Of a stretch of 64,000 nucleotides of DNA, positions 13,501-23,766 are shown piece after piece (the first letter of the stretch is position 1; every line of letters begins with the position of its first letter). The notes beneath the pieces are model-generated. The model ran no database searches, was not told the DNA's origin, and saw only the letters and a program-made list of their open reading frames with translations. The translations under genes were made by a program, and so were the position numbers. Source of the stretch: Craterostigma plantagineum (lineage: Eukaryota > Streptophyta > Magnoliopsida > Lamiales > Linderniaceae); contig JAPQWV010000325.1 of assembly GCA_027422505.1 (NCBI GenBank), positions 558,001 through 622,000 of the forward strand, in the 5' to 3' direction.

Positions 13501-16500
13501 AAAAGTTATAGTCAAAATCGTGCAGACAGCTGGTTTAGGCCGATTCCACTCGGACAACAACCCTATGTCAGAATCGGGCGATTTTTTGAGGTCGATGGAC
13601 TTCGAATTGGGACTAACCTAAAACATAAAAATTCTAGATAATAAAGTTGGCTTTCCATAAGAATTTGAATCAAGGTCTTCTGACTTGTCAATCGATAGTT
13701 ATAGTCAAAATTGTGCGTACTGCCGGTTTCGGCCGATTCCACTCGGAAAGCAACCCTAAGTTAGAATTCGGCGAATTTTCAAGGTCGATGGACTTCGAAT
13801 AGGGACTAACGTAAACAAATACAAATTCTAGATAATCAAGTTGTCTTTCCATAGGAATTTGAATCAGGGTTGTCCGACTTGTCAATCGAAAGCTAAAGTC
13901 AAAATCGTGCAGACTGCCGATTTAGGTCGATTCCACTCGGACAGCAACCCTATGTCAGAATCGGGCGATTTTTCGAGGTCGATGGACTTCGAATCGGGAC
14001 TAACTTAAAACATAAAATTTCTAGGTAATCAAGTTGACTTTCCAGAAGAATTTGAATCAGGATCGTCCGATTTGTCAAGTTATAGTCAAAACCGTGCAGA
14101 CTGCCGGTTTAAGCCGCTTCCACTCGGACAACAAAGTCAGAATCAGGCGAATTTTCGAGGTCAATGGACTTCGAATCGGTACTAATTTAAAACAAAAAAA
14201 TTCTAGATAATCAAGTTGGTTTTCCAAACGATTTTGAATAAGTGTCGTCCGACTTGTCAATCAAAAGTTATAGTCAAAATCGTGCAGACTGCCGGTTTAG
14301 GCCGATTCCACTCGGACAAGAACCCTATGTCAGAATCGGGCAATTTTTCGAGGTCGATGGACTTTGAATTGGGACTAACTTAAAACATACAAATTCTAGA
14401 TAATCAAGTTGGCTTTTCATAAGAATTTGGATCAGGGTCGTCTGACTTGTCAATCGAAAGTTATAGTCAAAATTGTGCAGACTGCCGGTTTCGGCCGATT
14501 CCACTCGGACAGCGACCCTAAGTTAGAATTCGGTGAATTTTCAATGTCGATGGACTACGAATCGGGACTAACGTAAAAAATACAAATTCTAGATAATCAA
14601 GTTGTCTTTCCATAGGAATTTGAATCAGGGTCGTCCGACTTGTCACGAAAGTTATAGTCAAAATCGTGCAGACTGCCGATTTAGGCCGATTCCACTCGGA
14701 CAGCAACCCTATGTCAGAATCGGGCGATTTTTCGAGGTCGATGGACTTCGAATCGGGACTAACTTAAAACATAAAAATTCTAGATAATCAAGTTGACTTT
14801 CCAGAAGAATTTGAATCAGGGTCGTCCAATTTGTCAAGTTGTAGTCAAAATCGTGCAGACTGCCGGTTTCGGTGATTCCACTCGGACAGCAACCCTAAGT
14901 TAAAATTCGGCGCATTTTCATGGTCGATGGACTTCAAATAGGGACTAACGTAAAAAATACAAATTCTAGATAATCAGAATCGGGCAAATTTTCGAGGTCG
15001 ATGGACTTCGAATCGGTACTAATTTAAACAAACAAATTCTAGATAATCAAGTTAACTTTCCAAAGGAATTTTAATCAGTGTCGTCCGACTTGTCAAACGA
15101 AAGTTATAGTCAAAACGTGCAGACTGCCGGTTTAGGCCGATTCCACTCGGACAGCAACCCTATGTCAGAATCGGGCGATTTTTCGAGGTCGATGGACTTC
15201 GAATCGGGACTAACTTAAAACATAAAATTTCTAGGTAATCAAGTTGACTTTCCTGAAGAATTTGAATCAGGGTGTCGTCTGATTTGTCAAGTTATAGTCA
15301 AAACCTTGCAGACTGCCGGTTTAAGCCGCTTCCACTCGGACAACAAAGTCAGAATTGGGCGAATTTTCGAGGTCGATGGACTTCGAATCGGTACTAATTT
15401 AAAACAAACAAATTCTAGATAATCAAGTTGGCTTTCCAAGCAAATTTGAATCAGTGTCGTCCGACTTGTCAATCAAAAGTTATAGTCAAAATCGTGCAGA
15501 CTGCTGGTTTAGGCCGATTCCACTCGGACAACAACCCTATGTCAGAATCGGGCGATTTTTCGAGGTCGATGGACTTCGAATTGGGACTAACCTAAAACAT
15601 AAAAATTCTAGATAATCAAGTTGGCTTTCCATAAGAATTTGAATCACGGTCTTCTGACTTGTCAATCGATAGTTATAGTCAAAATTGTGCGTACTGCCGG
15701 TTTCGGCCAATTCCACTCGGAAAGCAACCCTAAGTTAGAATTCGGCGAATTTTCAAGGTCGATGGACTTCGAATAGGGACTAACGTAAAAAATACAAATT
15801 CTAGATAATCAAGTTGGCTTTCCATAGGAATTTGAATCAGGGTCGTCCGACTTGTCAATCGAAAGTTATAGTCAAAATCGTGCAGACTGCCGATTTAGGC
15901 TGATTCCACTCGGACAGCAACCCTATGTCAGAATCGGGCGATTTTTCGAGGTCGATGGACTTCGAATCGGGACTAACTTAAAACATAAAATTCTAGATAA
16001 TCAAGTTGACTTTCCGGAAGAATTTGAATCAGTGTCGTCCGATTTGTCAAGTTGTAGTAAAAATCGTGCAGACTGCCGGTTTCGGCCGATTCCACTCGGA
16101 CAACAACCCTAAGTTAGAATTCGGTCGATGGACTTCGAATAGGGACTAACGTAAAAAATACAAATTCTAGATAATCAGAATCCGGCAAATTTTCGAGGTC
16201 GATGGACTTCGAATCGGTACTAATTTAAACAAACAAATTCTAGATAATCAAGTTGGCTTTCCAAGCGAAGTTGAATCAGTGTCGTCCGACTTGTCAATCA
16301 AAAGTTATAGTCAAAATCGTGCAGACTGCTGGTTTAGGCCAATTCCACTCGGACAAAAAACCCTATGTCAGAATCGGGCGATTTTTCGAGGTCGATGGAC
16401 TTCGAATTGGGACTAACTTAAAACATAAAAATTCTAGATAATCAAGTGGTCTTTCCATAGGAATTTGAATCAGGGTCGTCCGACTGGTCAATCGAAAGTT

Positions 16501-16857
16501 ATAGTCAAAATCGTCCAGACTGCCGATTTAGGCCGATTCCACTCGGACAGCAACCCTATGTTAGAATCGGGCGATTTTTCGAGGTCGATAGACTTCGGAT
16601 CGGGACTAACTTAAAACATTAAAATTCTAGATAATCAAGTTGACTTTCCGGAAGAATTTGAATCACGGTCGTCCGATTTGTCAAGTTATAGTCAAAATCG
16701 TGCAGACTGCCGGTTTCGTCCGATTCCACTCGGACAGCAACCCTAAGTTAGAATTCAGCGAATTTTCATGGTCGATGGACTTCGAATAGGGACTAATGTA
16801 AAAAATACAAATTCTAGATAATCAGAATCGGGCAAATTTTCGAGGTCGATGGACTTC

Positions 16858-16862
16858 GAATC
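16858..16862. other. Target-site duplication, left copy (GAATC)
   Basis: GAATC immediately precedes the TGTAACAC start of the LTR at 16863 and recurs immediately after the LTR end TGTTACA at 29323-29327. Removing 16863-29327 restores an ordinary satellite monomer reading GACTTCGAATCGGTACTAA. A 5-bp duplication is normal for Ty3/gypsy integration. Confidence 0.93.
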
Positions 16863-18090
16863 TGTAACACACCCAACCACTAATGTAAAACCTCCAACCT
16901 TATATATATATATATATATATATCAATAAGGTTACGTACAAGTCAAAAAAGAAAACGAGGTTTGCAAAAGCTAACTAGCATAAGACGCATAACAAAATAC
17001 TAACCAAATACCACCGATAACTACACACATAACGCTAGACATTTTAAAAGACACAGTCCTATAGTATCGCTGAGCCTGTCACAGGTCGTCCCTCACATGC
17101 TCCACTACAGGCCAGCCATCATCACCTCCTCTAAGTCGTACCTCCCGAAGGAGGATCTGCAAAATAATTTAATATTGGGAGTGAGTCAACAGACTCAGTA
17201 AGTAATATAGAACGTACATATATATACAGCCCAAATACGCAATTATGCAAACAAGAACATCGAGCACCAATCAACGACTACCACATCAACTAAACACAAC
17301 TCTTAAGCAACAACACTCTTACCAGCCACACACACACTCCGACCCATTGGCCACACACACACTCCGACCCAGAGCTGCTGTACTTAATCGTTCGGCCCAC
17401 ATTGGCCCCTAAGTCAACACTACAGAGTCACGCGCTCACACACGGTGACTCCATCAACCAAACACATACAAGCACACCGAATAATCCACCCACTTAACAC
17501 AAGTAATAAATCATTCGCTAAAGCAATGCATAAGATAGACAATCCATTAACGTAATGGGAGTAAAAACCGTAATATTCTAGAGCTATATTCCATAACGAC
17601 TGGTAAGCCGTTCAACAGCTCAAGACCGAGTCGATACTTCAACATAATATGCATTTGAATTATATATATACAAGTCTACTCCCTCGTACTTACCTTGACG
17701 AATACTTAAATCTTTAGTTCTCAAGCTACTACGGATGGCTCAATTCTTTATTCGCTTCCTCTTATCGAAGAGTTTCCGCCTCGTTCCAACTCAAAATACC
17801 CTAGATAAGCCATCACACAATTGCATTAAAATTACATGCAACTCTCATAGGCATTTATACGAACGGTTGGCGGGCATAAATATCACAACTAAACCTTTAA
17901 TAATCCCATTAGTGTATCATCTTCCCAACTTTGAATCCATCAATGAATCTAGCAAAAACATATACTAATATACTCAAAGTATACTAATTTAGAGACATGC
18001 AACCCTAATACCCAACAATTTTCGATACCCTAATTTTCTACATATTACTTCCGTCTACAAAAGTTTAAGCACAAGAAGAGATAATGCAAA
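16863..18090 (-). repeat. Tekay-like element 3' LTR, truncated
   Basis: This stretch matches 27748-28975 of the intact LTR almost base for base. It lacks the last ~350 bp (the U3 start in element orientation). By eye the two copies differ by about six substitutions, a length change in the (TA)n tract near 16900, one complex indel near 16950 and one single-base indel near 18030. That is roughly 0.5% divergence, so the insertion is young. An open frame at 17735-17968 is repeated identically in the other LTR and is not a gene. A 25-bp direct duplication rich in CACACA lies near 17330. The copy breaks off after GATAATGCAAA at about 18090. Confidence 0.92.
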
Positions 18091-18535
18091 AGCATGCCAT
18101 CTCCCCGTAGAAATAGAGCATAAGGCATATTGGGCCATTAAGTCCTTGGATCTTGATTTGGGGAACGCCGGCGGAAAGCGGCAACTCCAAATCAATGAGT
18201 TAGACGAGTGGCGCTTATCGGCTTACGATAACGCCCGCATGTACAAGGAACGCTCCAAAGCCTATCACGATAAAAAGATTAGGCAAAGAAGAGAGTTTCA
18301 AGAGGGGGACCAAGTCCTTCTCTTTAACTCTCGACTTAGGCTTTTTCCTGGCAAGCTTAGATCACGCTGGTCAGGACCGTTCACTGTCACCCGTGTTTTC
18401 CCTTACGGTACTGTCGAGATTTCAGGTATGGAGCAGGGGACTTTTAAGGTGAACGGCCATAGGTTGAAGCACTATCTCGCAGGCGAGGAAGACGGGACCG
18501 AGAAGGAAGTGCTGTACCTGGACTTCCAAACTTGA
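18089..18535 (+). pseudogene. Athila-type integrase C-terminal fragment
   Basis: The open frame is readable from 18089, upstream of any start codon, and ends with TGA at 18533-18535. It encodes the hallmark of the Athila-group integrase end: KACHLPVEIEHKAYWAIK at the junction, then LQINELDEWRLSAYDNA, and a GDQVLLFNSRL-x-LFPGKLRSRWSGPF segment near residues 95-120. Integrase normally joins element cDNA to the host genome. None of the catalytic core (DDE) is present, so this is a non-functional tail, about 148 residues. The frame begins exactly at the deletion junction with the Tekay LTR, so the missing part was removed rather than decayed. Confidence 0.9.
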
Positions 18536-18638
18536 GCGAACGAGACGTCCGGCTAAAGACGGTAAAGTAAGCGCTTCTTGGGAGGCAACCCAGGTATTCT
18601 TATTTATTTCTTTAAAAAAAAATAAAATATTTAGGGCG

Positions 18639-19060
18639 GTCACGACCAACTGCTTAAGCAGTCACGGCCGTGACGTGCGTACACATGCACACTGCCAAGA
18701 GTCACGGCCCGAGGCTTTAGCAGTCACGGCCGTGACCTAGAGGGACGAGCACTCTGCCACTAGTCACGGCCAACTGCTTAAGCAGTCACGGCCGTGACAC
18801 CCTCCAGTGACCCTCTCTGCCTTATGTCACGGCCAACGGCTTAATCAGCCACGGCCGTGATGTTAAAAAAAATTTATTAATAAAAAAAAATAAATAATAA
18901 ATAAAAACAAAATATAAGAAAAAAAAGAAAATAAAAAAAAATAAAATTTATCTCGACTTGGTCACGGCCAACGGCTTAAGCCGTCACGGCCGTGACCGTC
19001 GAACAGAGGCACACACTGCCTCCCGTCACGGCCAAGACCTTTATAGGTCACGGCCGTGAC
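18639..19060 (+). repeat. Palindromic 36-bp module array in the Athila 3' untranslated region
   Basis: Six modules, each GTCACGGCCAA, an 11-bp spacer, then GTCACGGCCGTGAC, lie at 18639-18674, 18701-18736, 18763-18798, 18826-18861, 18961-18996 and 19025-19060. The period is about 62-64 bp except for an A-rich break at about 18862-18957. GTCACGGCCGTGAC is a perfect 14-bp palindrome. The spacer in modules 1 and 3 contains a second palindrome, TGCTTAAGCA. Modules 1, 2 and 4 carry point changes. The array lies in an element region known to gain tandem repeats. Its function is unknown. Confidence 0.93.
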
Positions 19061-19365
19061 GGTCACGAATTTAAGTAGAAATACCCTTTTTTTTCCTTCT
19101 TTTCTCTCTCTCTCCCTCTTCTCTCCCTCTCTCTCTCTCGCGAATCTCTCCCTTCCTCCCTCTCATCTCTCAAACCACCACCTTCGACCACCCTCGACCG
19201 CCGCTGCCGTCACCCCAACTCCGGCGACACCCACAACACCACCCTCAACCTCCATTCAATTCGATTAAGAATCCAAGGCACTATGGGAAAAGTCGTGCCT
19301 CGACCTCACGTGACCCCGCCTCGGCCCAGCCCTCTCGCGCAAGTCGACGCGGGCCCACGCCGACA
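19061..19365 (+). other. Leader of the ORF1/env-like gene, pyrimidine-rich
   Basis: A CT-rich microsatellite-like tract spans about 19085-19175. An ATG at 19283 opens a frame that reads MGKVVPRPHVTPPRPSPLA and then runs on in a different frame from the long ORF at 19366. The distance of 83 bp is not a multiple of three. This may be the original N-terminus separated by an indel, or an unrelated upstream ATG. No other feature is seen. Confidence 0.5.
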
Positions 19366-20577
19366 ATGCTGGAAGCCATGGGTCAGTTTACGGACGAAGC
19401 TCACACAGCCCGCTACAACAAGCTGAAGGGCATGGAGTTCATCGCCATGGACCAGATCGATCACGAGACACTGGCGAAGTACCACATCAACCAGCAGGTC
19501 GCCCAGTACCTCTCACTCAGCGGATGGAACACCTTCCTGGCCATCGATCAACCAGCATACAAGGAACTCACCTTGGAGTTCCTTGCCACGTTCTCCTTCG
19601 ATGAATACGACGACCGAAAAATCCGTTTTCGCGCGTTCAACGAGGAGCAGATAGTAAGGGCCGAAAATGTGTGCCATGCACTTGGAGTCCCAGCACCCCA
19701 ACACCAGTCCTTCGCGACTTTCTTCGATACACCGGAAGGACAACGGGGGTGCTGGGCTGAAATTGCTCGACCTGGCGAGCCGGCATACAGCGCGAAGACG
19801 TCGAAGGCATCCGCGTTGAGGAGCCCAGGACTGCGCTACATTCACCGCCTCCTGACGACCTCGCTTACACCGAGGGGTGACTCACACGGAGCAGTCACCC
19901 TCCGCGATCTGTATTACCTGATCCAGCTGCACCGAGGCGAACAGATCAATTTAGGGATGGCGGTGTCCCACGCCTTCAATGCTCAGGCGGAAGCACGATC
20001 CCACGGCAAGATTGCCGTAGGGCCACTCATCACCAAGGTGATCAAGGGTTTACGCTACTGGCCAGCGAATGCGCCCGAGATGGAGATAGTCGGAGGGCGC
20101 CACCCAGTGAACGAGGAGACGCTGGTAAAGATGAAGATGCTGGTGAAGGCGCCTACCTGGACTCGCGCCAACAAGGTGTACATATGGCACGGAATGTACC
20201 ATGGCCAGACGGACCACGTACCCGTCCCCGACGACCAGCTCTACCTCGAGGGCCCCCATCCAATGGAGACGGACACGACAGCCACCGGGCCCTCCTACTC
20301 CTCAGGTTACCACCACGGCGAGTCATCCGGCGTTGCTCCCTACGCGTACGCAGCGGATCTCGAAGCGCTGCGCCAGGACGTTCTAGAGACTCGGCGCCGA
20401 CAGGAGGAGTACGAGCGAAGGAACGAGGAAGCCCACCGCCAGTACAGGGAGGAGCTGGACCGCTACAACGAGGCCCTCCGAGGCATGGACCAGGCGCTCG
20501 AGCTGTCCAGGCGATCGATAGACCTCCTTCGCCCGAGGCAACGCTCGCCGCCGCCACCACCACCACCAGCACCTTAG
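19366..20577 (+). CDS. Athila ORF1/env-like protein
   Basis: A 403-residue frame with high GC compared with its surroundings. Residues about 1-270 resemble the plant retrotransposon 'ATHILA ORF-1' family (Pfam PF03078, identified from memory). The characteristic YKELTLEFLATF segment is at residues 65-76, followed by a KIRFRAF block, a LRYIHRLL block and an RDLYYLIQLHRGEQINLG block. Residues about 325-385 are rich in E, R and Q with heptad-like spacing and probably form a coiled coil. The C-terminus ends in a proline run. I see no signal peptide or clear membrane span, so 'env' refers to position only. The role of this protein in the element cycle is unknown. The start at 19366 is the first in-frame ATG. 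An ATG at 19283 in another frame may mark an older start. As the element lacks its 5' half, expression could only come from outside promoters. Confidence 0.75.
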   Translation: MLEAMGQFTDEAHTARYNKLKGMEFIAMDQIDHETLAKYHINQQVAQYLSLSGWNTFLAIDQPAYKELTLEFLATFSFDEYDDRKIRFRAFNEEQIVRAENVCHALGVPAPQHQSFATFFDTPEGQRGCWAEIARPGEPAYSAKTSKASALRSPGLRYIHRLLTTSLTPRGDSHGAVTLRDLYYLIQLHRGEQINLGMAVSHAFNAQAEARSHGKIAVGPLITKVIKGLRYWPANAPEMEIVGGRHPVNEETLVKMKMLVKAPTWTRANKVYIWHGMYHGQTDHVPVPDDQLYLEGPHPMETDTTATGPSYSSGYHHGESSGVAPYAYAADLEALRQDVLETRRRQEEYERRNEEAHRQYREELDRYNEALRGMDQALELSRRSIDLLRPRQRSPPPPPPPAP

Positions 20578-22264
20578 GGGATTTTCCTTTTACTTTCTCT
20601 TGACATTTCGTGTTTGAGTAGTCGCGTGTGTTTCTCTTTTAATTCTAAGTTTAACGCTTATAACTATGTTTATAGTTAATCTTTGACTACTCTCTTTACG
20701 TCTATTTATCTCTTTAGCTAGCGCCTGGGTACACCTAAAGGATACAACGGTTAACGGACACGACTATCACGCGCTACGTCACGAACACCTCACGACCACG
20801 TCCTTTATTCGTCAGGGAAGTCACGCTCTTTTTTTTAAACTCTTTTCCCCTTCCTTTTAATTGTTTAACGTTGAGGACAACGTCAGGTTTAAGTGTGGGG
20901 AGGGGATTCTAGTTTGAAAACTTACGTGAAAAATTTTTATGACGTGTCTACGAGTTTTAAATTTTTTAGACGTATCTCTGGGCTAAAATTTTTCGTTAGA
21001 AAGGCATGAATTCTTGAACGCTGGCACGAGTTTTTGCGCATTATCTCGAGTTAGTCTGCATTATTATGAATTCTTGTGAGCAATTAGGATATGCATGACT
21101 GATCGAATCATGTCTGCCTGAATAGATGTAGCACTGTTTGAGAGTTTCGTACACATAACCCCGTTTCGTTGTGAGAGTTTGAGCCTGACGAGCTTATGCT
21201 CATTTTTCTTGGTTGTGTGACGTGCCTAGTCTATATCTCTCTAGAACTTGCCTGTCTAATGCGTGTTGAAACTGTTTTTGGTGTGTTAGTATAGAAATGA
21301 TGAGGGCACTAGGAATTAAATCCAGAGCCAAAACATCCCACCATAACTAACCCACTAGTTAGCCCCTTTGAGCCTGAGCCTATTCGTTGCGTACCTCACA
21401 TGATATGAAATGTCCCTGACTCATACAAGCCTCCAGAAATCATATGAACCCGAATTCGTTAGAATAGAGCAGAAGTCGAACTTGAGAGTTACCATTTCAG
21501 TGTATGGTTTGGTGTTCTTCTCTGTTATTTGTGAAATGACTCGCCCCTGAGTTGACCGTTTTCTGAAATGACCTGATCCCTTTTTCAATAAGCGTGCCCA
21601 TAACCCTTTGGCAAGATATAGATCTCGGTAATAAGTATCCACGGCATTCGCTGTGACGATGTACGTTTTAGGGAATAAGGGTAGTGCACTAGAGCGTAAT
21701 TAAGGGGAAAGGCAGGAAATGAAAGGGAACTGAGTTGACAGGGGTCGGGCAGAAAAGTCTAGAATTTCGGGGTAAGAATGTTGAATCCTGTGCTGGAACG
21801 TGTGACTTTCTGTTCGATCATGCTATGTTCTTTGAATTTCTCGCTTACGTGTCCCTGGCTTAAAGATCACATGCACATTGTATATGCGCCATTGCATGAT
21901 TGTTCGATCCATGTTCTCCCGAAAAGACCCCCAGATTTATGCTTGCCACTCTAAGCAGTAGATATGCGATTAGCCTGCAAGCCTATGGTAGGGGTTGGAC
22001 TAGCGCACGAATTTGAGTGATTCACTATAAATTTAGCCTATACACTGAGCGACTTGAGCGAATCCTTGTGAGATTATGAGTCTCGATTAGCAGTGCGAAG
22101 GAAGTTTAGGTCGACAAGTGCAAGTCATTAGTGTAGCGTCTATGATTGTTTGCTTGATTCTTTTCGTGCCTTCTAGCTTTGATGATAAATTGCGAACGAT
22201 CGTGTCGTTATCCTGATTTATGCCTTATCTAATTCCTAATTTACTTGAGGACAAGCAAATGCTT
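20578..22264 (+). other. Athila 3' non-coding region with an inner polypurine-like copy
   Basis: About 1.7 kb with no convincing reading frame on either strand. One notable piece is at 20871-20903: TTGAGGACAA, a short gap, then TTTAAGTGTGGGGAGG. It repeats the arrangement that precedes the LTR at 22245-22277. The rest is AT-rich sequence without internal repeats that I can see. Confidence 0.7.
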
Positions 22265-22277
22265 AAGTGTGGGGAGG
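22265..22277 (+). other. Athila polypurine tract
   Basis: AAGTGTGGGGAGG lies two bases before the LTR start TGATAAACGC at 22280. A purine-rich tract at this place primes plus-strand DNA synthesis in LTR elements. GTGTGGGG-type tracts are usual for the Athila/Tat branch. Confidence 0.8.
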
Positions 22278-22488
22278 TTTGATAAACGCATTTTAGTGCG
22301 TTTATCGTAGTACTTTATTGGGGTATAATATAGTTTTAGCAATCACTTTGAGCATTAATTCAACATATTTACACTTATTTTGATATTAAAGGAGCTTGGG
22401 CGAGTTTCGGGCGAAAAGGAGCGAAAACGGAGCAGAACGGAGCAAAAAGGGGCAACACTGCCCTCGGTCACGATCAGACGCATCACGC

Positions 22489-22791
22489 GTCACGGCCGTG
22501 ACGAGGGACAGCGCCCAGATGAGTGGAACACTGATGATGGTCACGGCCGTGACTACCGATGCACCTGGCCATGACTCTGGACAGAAAGCGACGATGAACT
22601 CACTGCCAACGGTCACGGCCGTGACACCCTGTGCACTTGGCCGTGACGAGTATATAGCGATATTCTCGTGTAGAGTCGGCGATGGTCACGGCCGTGACGA
22701 CCCTTGCGCTTGGCCGTGACCTTTGACAGAAAGTGACGAGACGCGAACAGTGTTGGTCACGGCCGTGACGGCCCATGTCCCAGGCCGTGAC
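22489..22791 (-). promoter_or_regulatory. Palindromic 36-bp module array in the Athila LTR U3
   Basis: GTCACGGCCGTGAC, an 11-bp spacer, then (T/C)(T/A/G)GGCC(G/A)TGAC occurs at 22540-22575, 22612-22647, 22685-22720 and 22756-22791, with one further lone palindrome at 22489-22502. The period is about 71-73 bp. Read on the minus strand, each module is the same GTCACGGCCAA-11-palindrome unit found at 18639-19060, so the two arrays are inverted relative to each other. The last module ends 15 bp before a TATA box, a position expected of an upstream promoter element. Which factor might bind is unknown. Confidence 0.8.
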
Positions 22792-22806
22792 CGACACGGG
22801 AATAGC

Positions 22807-22815
22807 TATAAAAAG
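22807..22815 (+). promoter_or_regulatory. TATA box of the Athila LTR
   Basis: TATAAAAAG lies about 530 bp into the LTR, immediately downstream of the palindromic module array and within a locally GC-richer stretch. The position fits the U3/R boundary. No transcription start can be seen directly. Confidence 0.6.
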
Positions 22816-23766
22816 CCCAAATTCGTCCCAGAAAGGGCACAACTTACCAGAGATCAATTCCCAACCATCCAGAGACGAAATTAGGGCGAAAAGAACAGGA
22901 AATCCCGTCCCGGAGCGCAAGAGACGGATCAACGAAGAATTCACGCCGAATTAACGAAGAACGAAGATCTTTCCACGAGATCACCTCAGATTCATCAGTA
23001 GGAAAGATCATGAGTTCTTCATCCTTATCTTTTAATTCTTTAGTTGTTTCTCCTTTAATTATGCGTAGCTAAATCCCCGTTGTGTTCGGGATTAGATGAA
23101 CGCTAGGATAATTCGTAGTTAAGACATATATTATCGTGACTTTGTGTTTTTGACTATTTATCGTTCTATGAATAAGTTTCGTTGCTTTAATATGTCTATG
23201 TGTTAAAGTGATTGTGTGGAAAAACGTTTAGGACGACAGCTAAACAACGTTTAGGCCGTTCATAGAAGATACGATTCGAGTATAGGGTGAAAGCAAATAC
23301 TCGATCCTCGCCGTTAGTAATTATTGAATTTTAGATCCCCGCGAGCGTTTAGGGCGACAGCAAATTCGCGAACGGATAGGAAATTACTGCGATTTAGTCT
23401 TAAGCACTTAGGAGCAATTTTACTGTCTTAGCCGATAATACTTAGCGGGATTCGAATCCCGAGCACGTCTTTATCATCTGAAAACTTTCGCATCAGTTAG
23501 TCGCGTTCTTTGAATTTCTGGTTGATTTAGGAAGATCTGTTAGGTTAAGTCATCAAACAATTTACGCACTTTATTTAGGCTAAATATCGAGTCGATTAGG
23601 TTATTACTAGTACTTGATTTATTCCTTGTGTTCGATACTCGTTTAATCACTTTACTGCACTACAAACGATAGGTTCACTGCCTATCGCACGTTGGTGATA
23701 GTAATTAGGTTTACGTTTTATTTTATCACTTGTCGCACTTTCCATTCACACACCACGTGTCGATCA

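Larger units (their letters stand above)
1..16862. repeat. Satellite array, left arm (~180-195-bp monomer)
   Basis: Head-to-tail copies of one monomer fill this segment without interruption. Recurring landmarks in each monomer, in order, are GACTTGTCAATCGAAAG, TATAGTCAAAATCGTGCAGAC, GCCGATTCCACTCGGACAGC, a TTCGAGGTC / GACTTCGAA dyad, and ATTCTAGATAATCAAGTT. Successive landmarks are about 182-195 bp apart (for example positions 1, 194, 376 and 569). Variants lack a 7-bp ATCGAA-type segment, carry ATCGATAGTCATAG, or are truncated to about 75 bp. Apparent short ORFs recur with the monomer period on both strands and are chance products of the repeat. I see no host gene. The array stops at 16862 only because a retrotransposon inserted, and resumes at 29323. 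Confidence 0.97.
18089..23766 (+). mobile_element. Athila-type Ty3/gypsy element, 5'-truncated and nested
   Basis: Reading rightward, this fragment holds the integrase C-terminus, a long untranslated stretch with palindromic tandem modules, an ORF1/env-like reading frame, a polypurine tract and a complete 3' LTR. This gene order, with an extra ORF between integrase and the 3' LTR, fits Athila-group elements. The 5' LTR, gag, protease, RT, RNase H and most of integrase are absent. The right end abuts the Tekay integrase at 23767, where ggatg is the presumed target duplication. The left partner is gone because of the deletion at about 18090. Confidence 0.85.
22280..23766 (+). repeat. Athila 3' LTR (1,487 bp)
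   Basis: It begins TGATAAACGC directly after the polypurine tract and ends GTCGATCA, where the sequence changes without a gap into Tekay integrase coding sequence on the minus strand. The TGAT/ATCA ends form a short inverted repeat. Inside are a palindromic module array (22489-22791) and a TATA box (22807). The partner 5' LTR is deleted, so no age estimate can be made. The stretch after the TATA box (22816-23760) is non-coding U3/R/U5 sequence with no other repeats noted. Confidence 0.85.

Noticed and set aside
1..16862. Many 60-135-residue ORFs on both strands with similar proteins (SYSQNRADC..., MTSRTTLIQI...)
   Set aside because: They recur with the satellite period, overlap on both strands and shift register with monomer indels. 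This is what open frames in a stop-poor tandem repeat look like, and no known protein family is evident.
17735..17968. 77-residue ORF MAQFFIRFLLSKS...
   Set aside because: It lies inside the Tekay LTR and is duplicated exactly in the other LTR at 28609-28842. It has no upstream context of its own and is an incidental LTR frame.
20153..20603. Long GC-rich frames on both strands overlapping the Athila ORF1/env-like gene
   Set aside because: They are shadow frames of the GC-rich 403-residue ORF. Their proteins are low-complexity and end within it.
22380..22944. Several ORFs of 64-114 residues in the Athila LTR
   Set aside because: They follow the GTCACGGCCGTGAC repeat and translate into recurring VTAVT or GHGRD peptides on both strands. 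They are repeat by-products.
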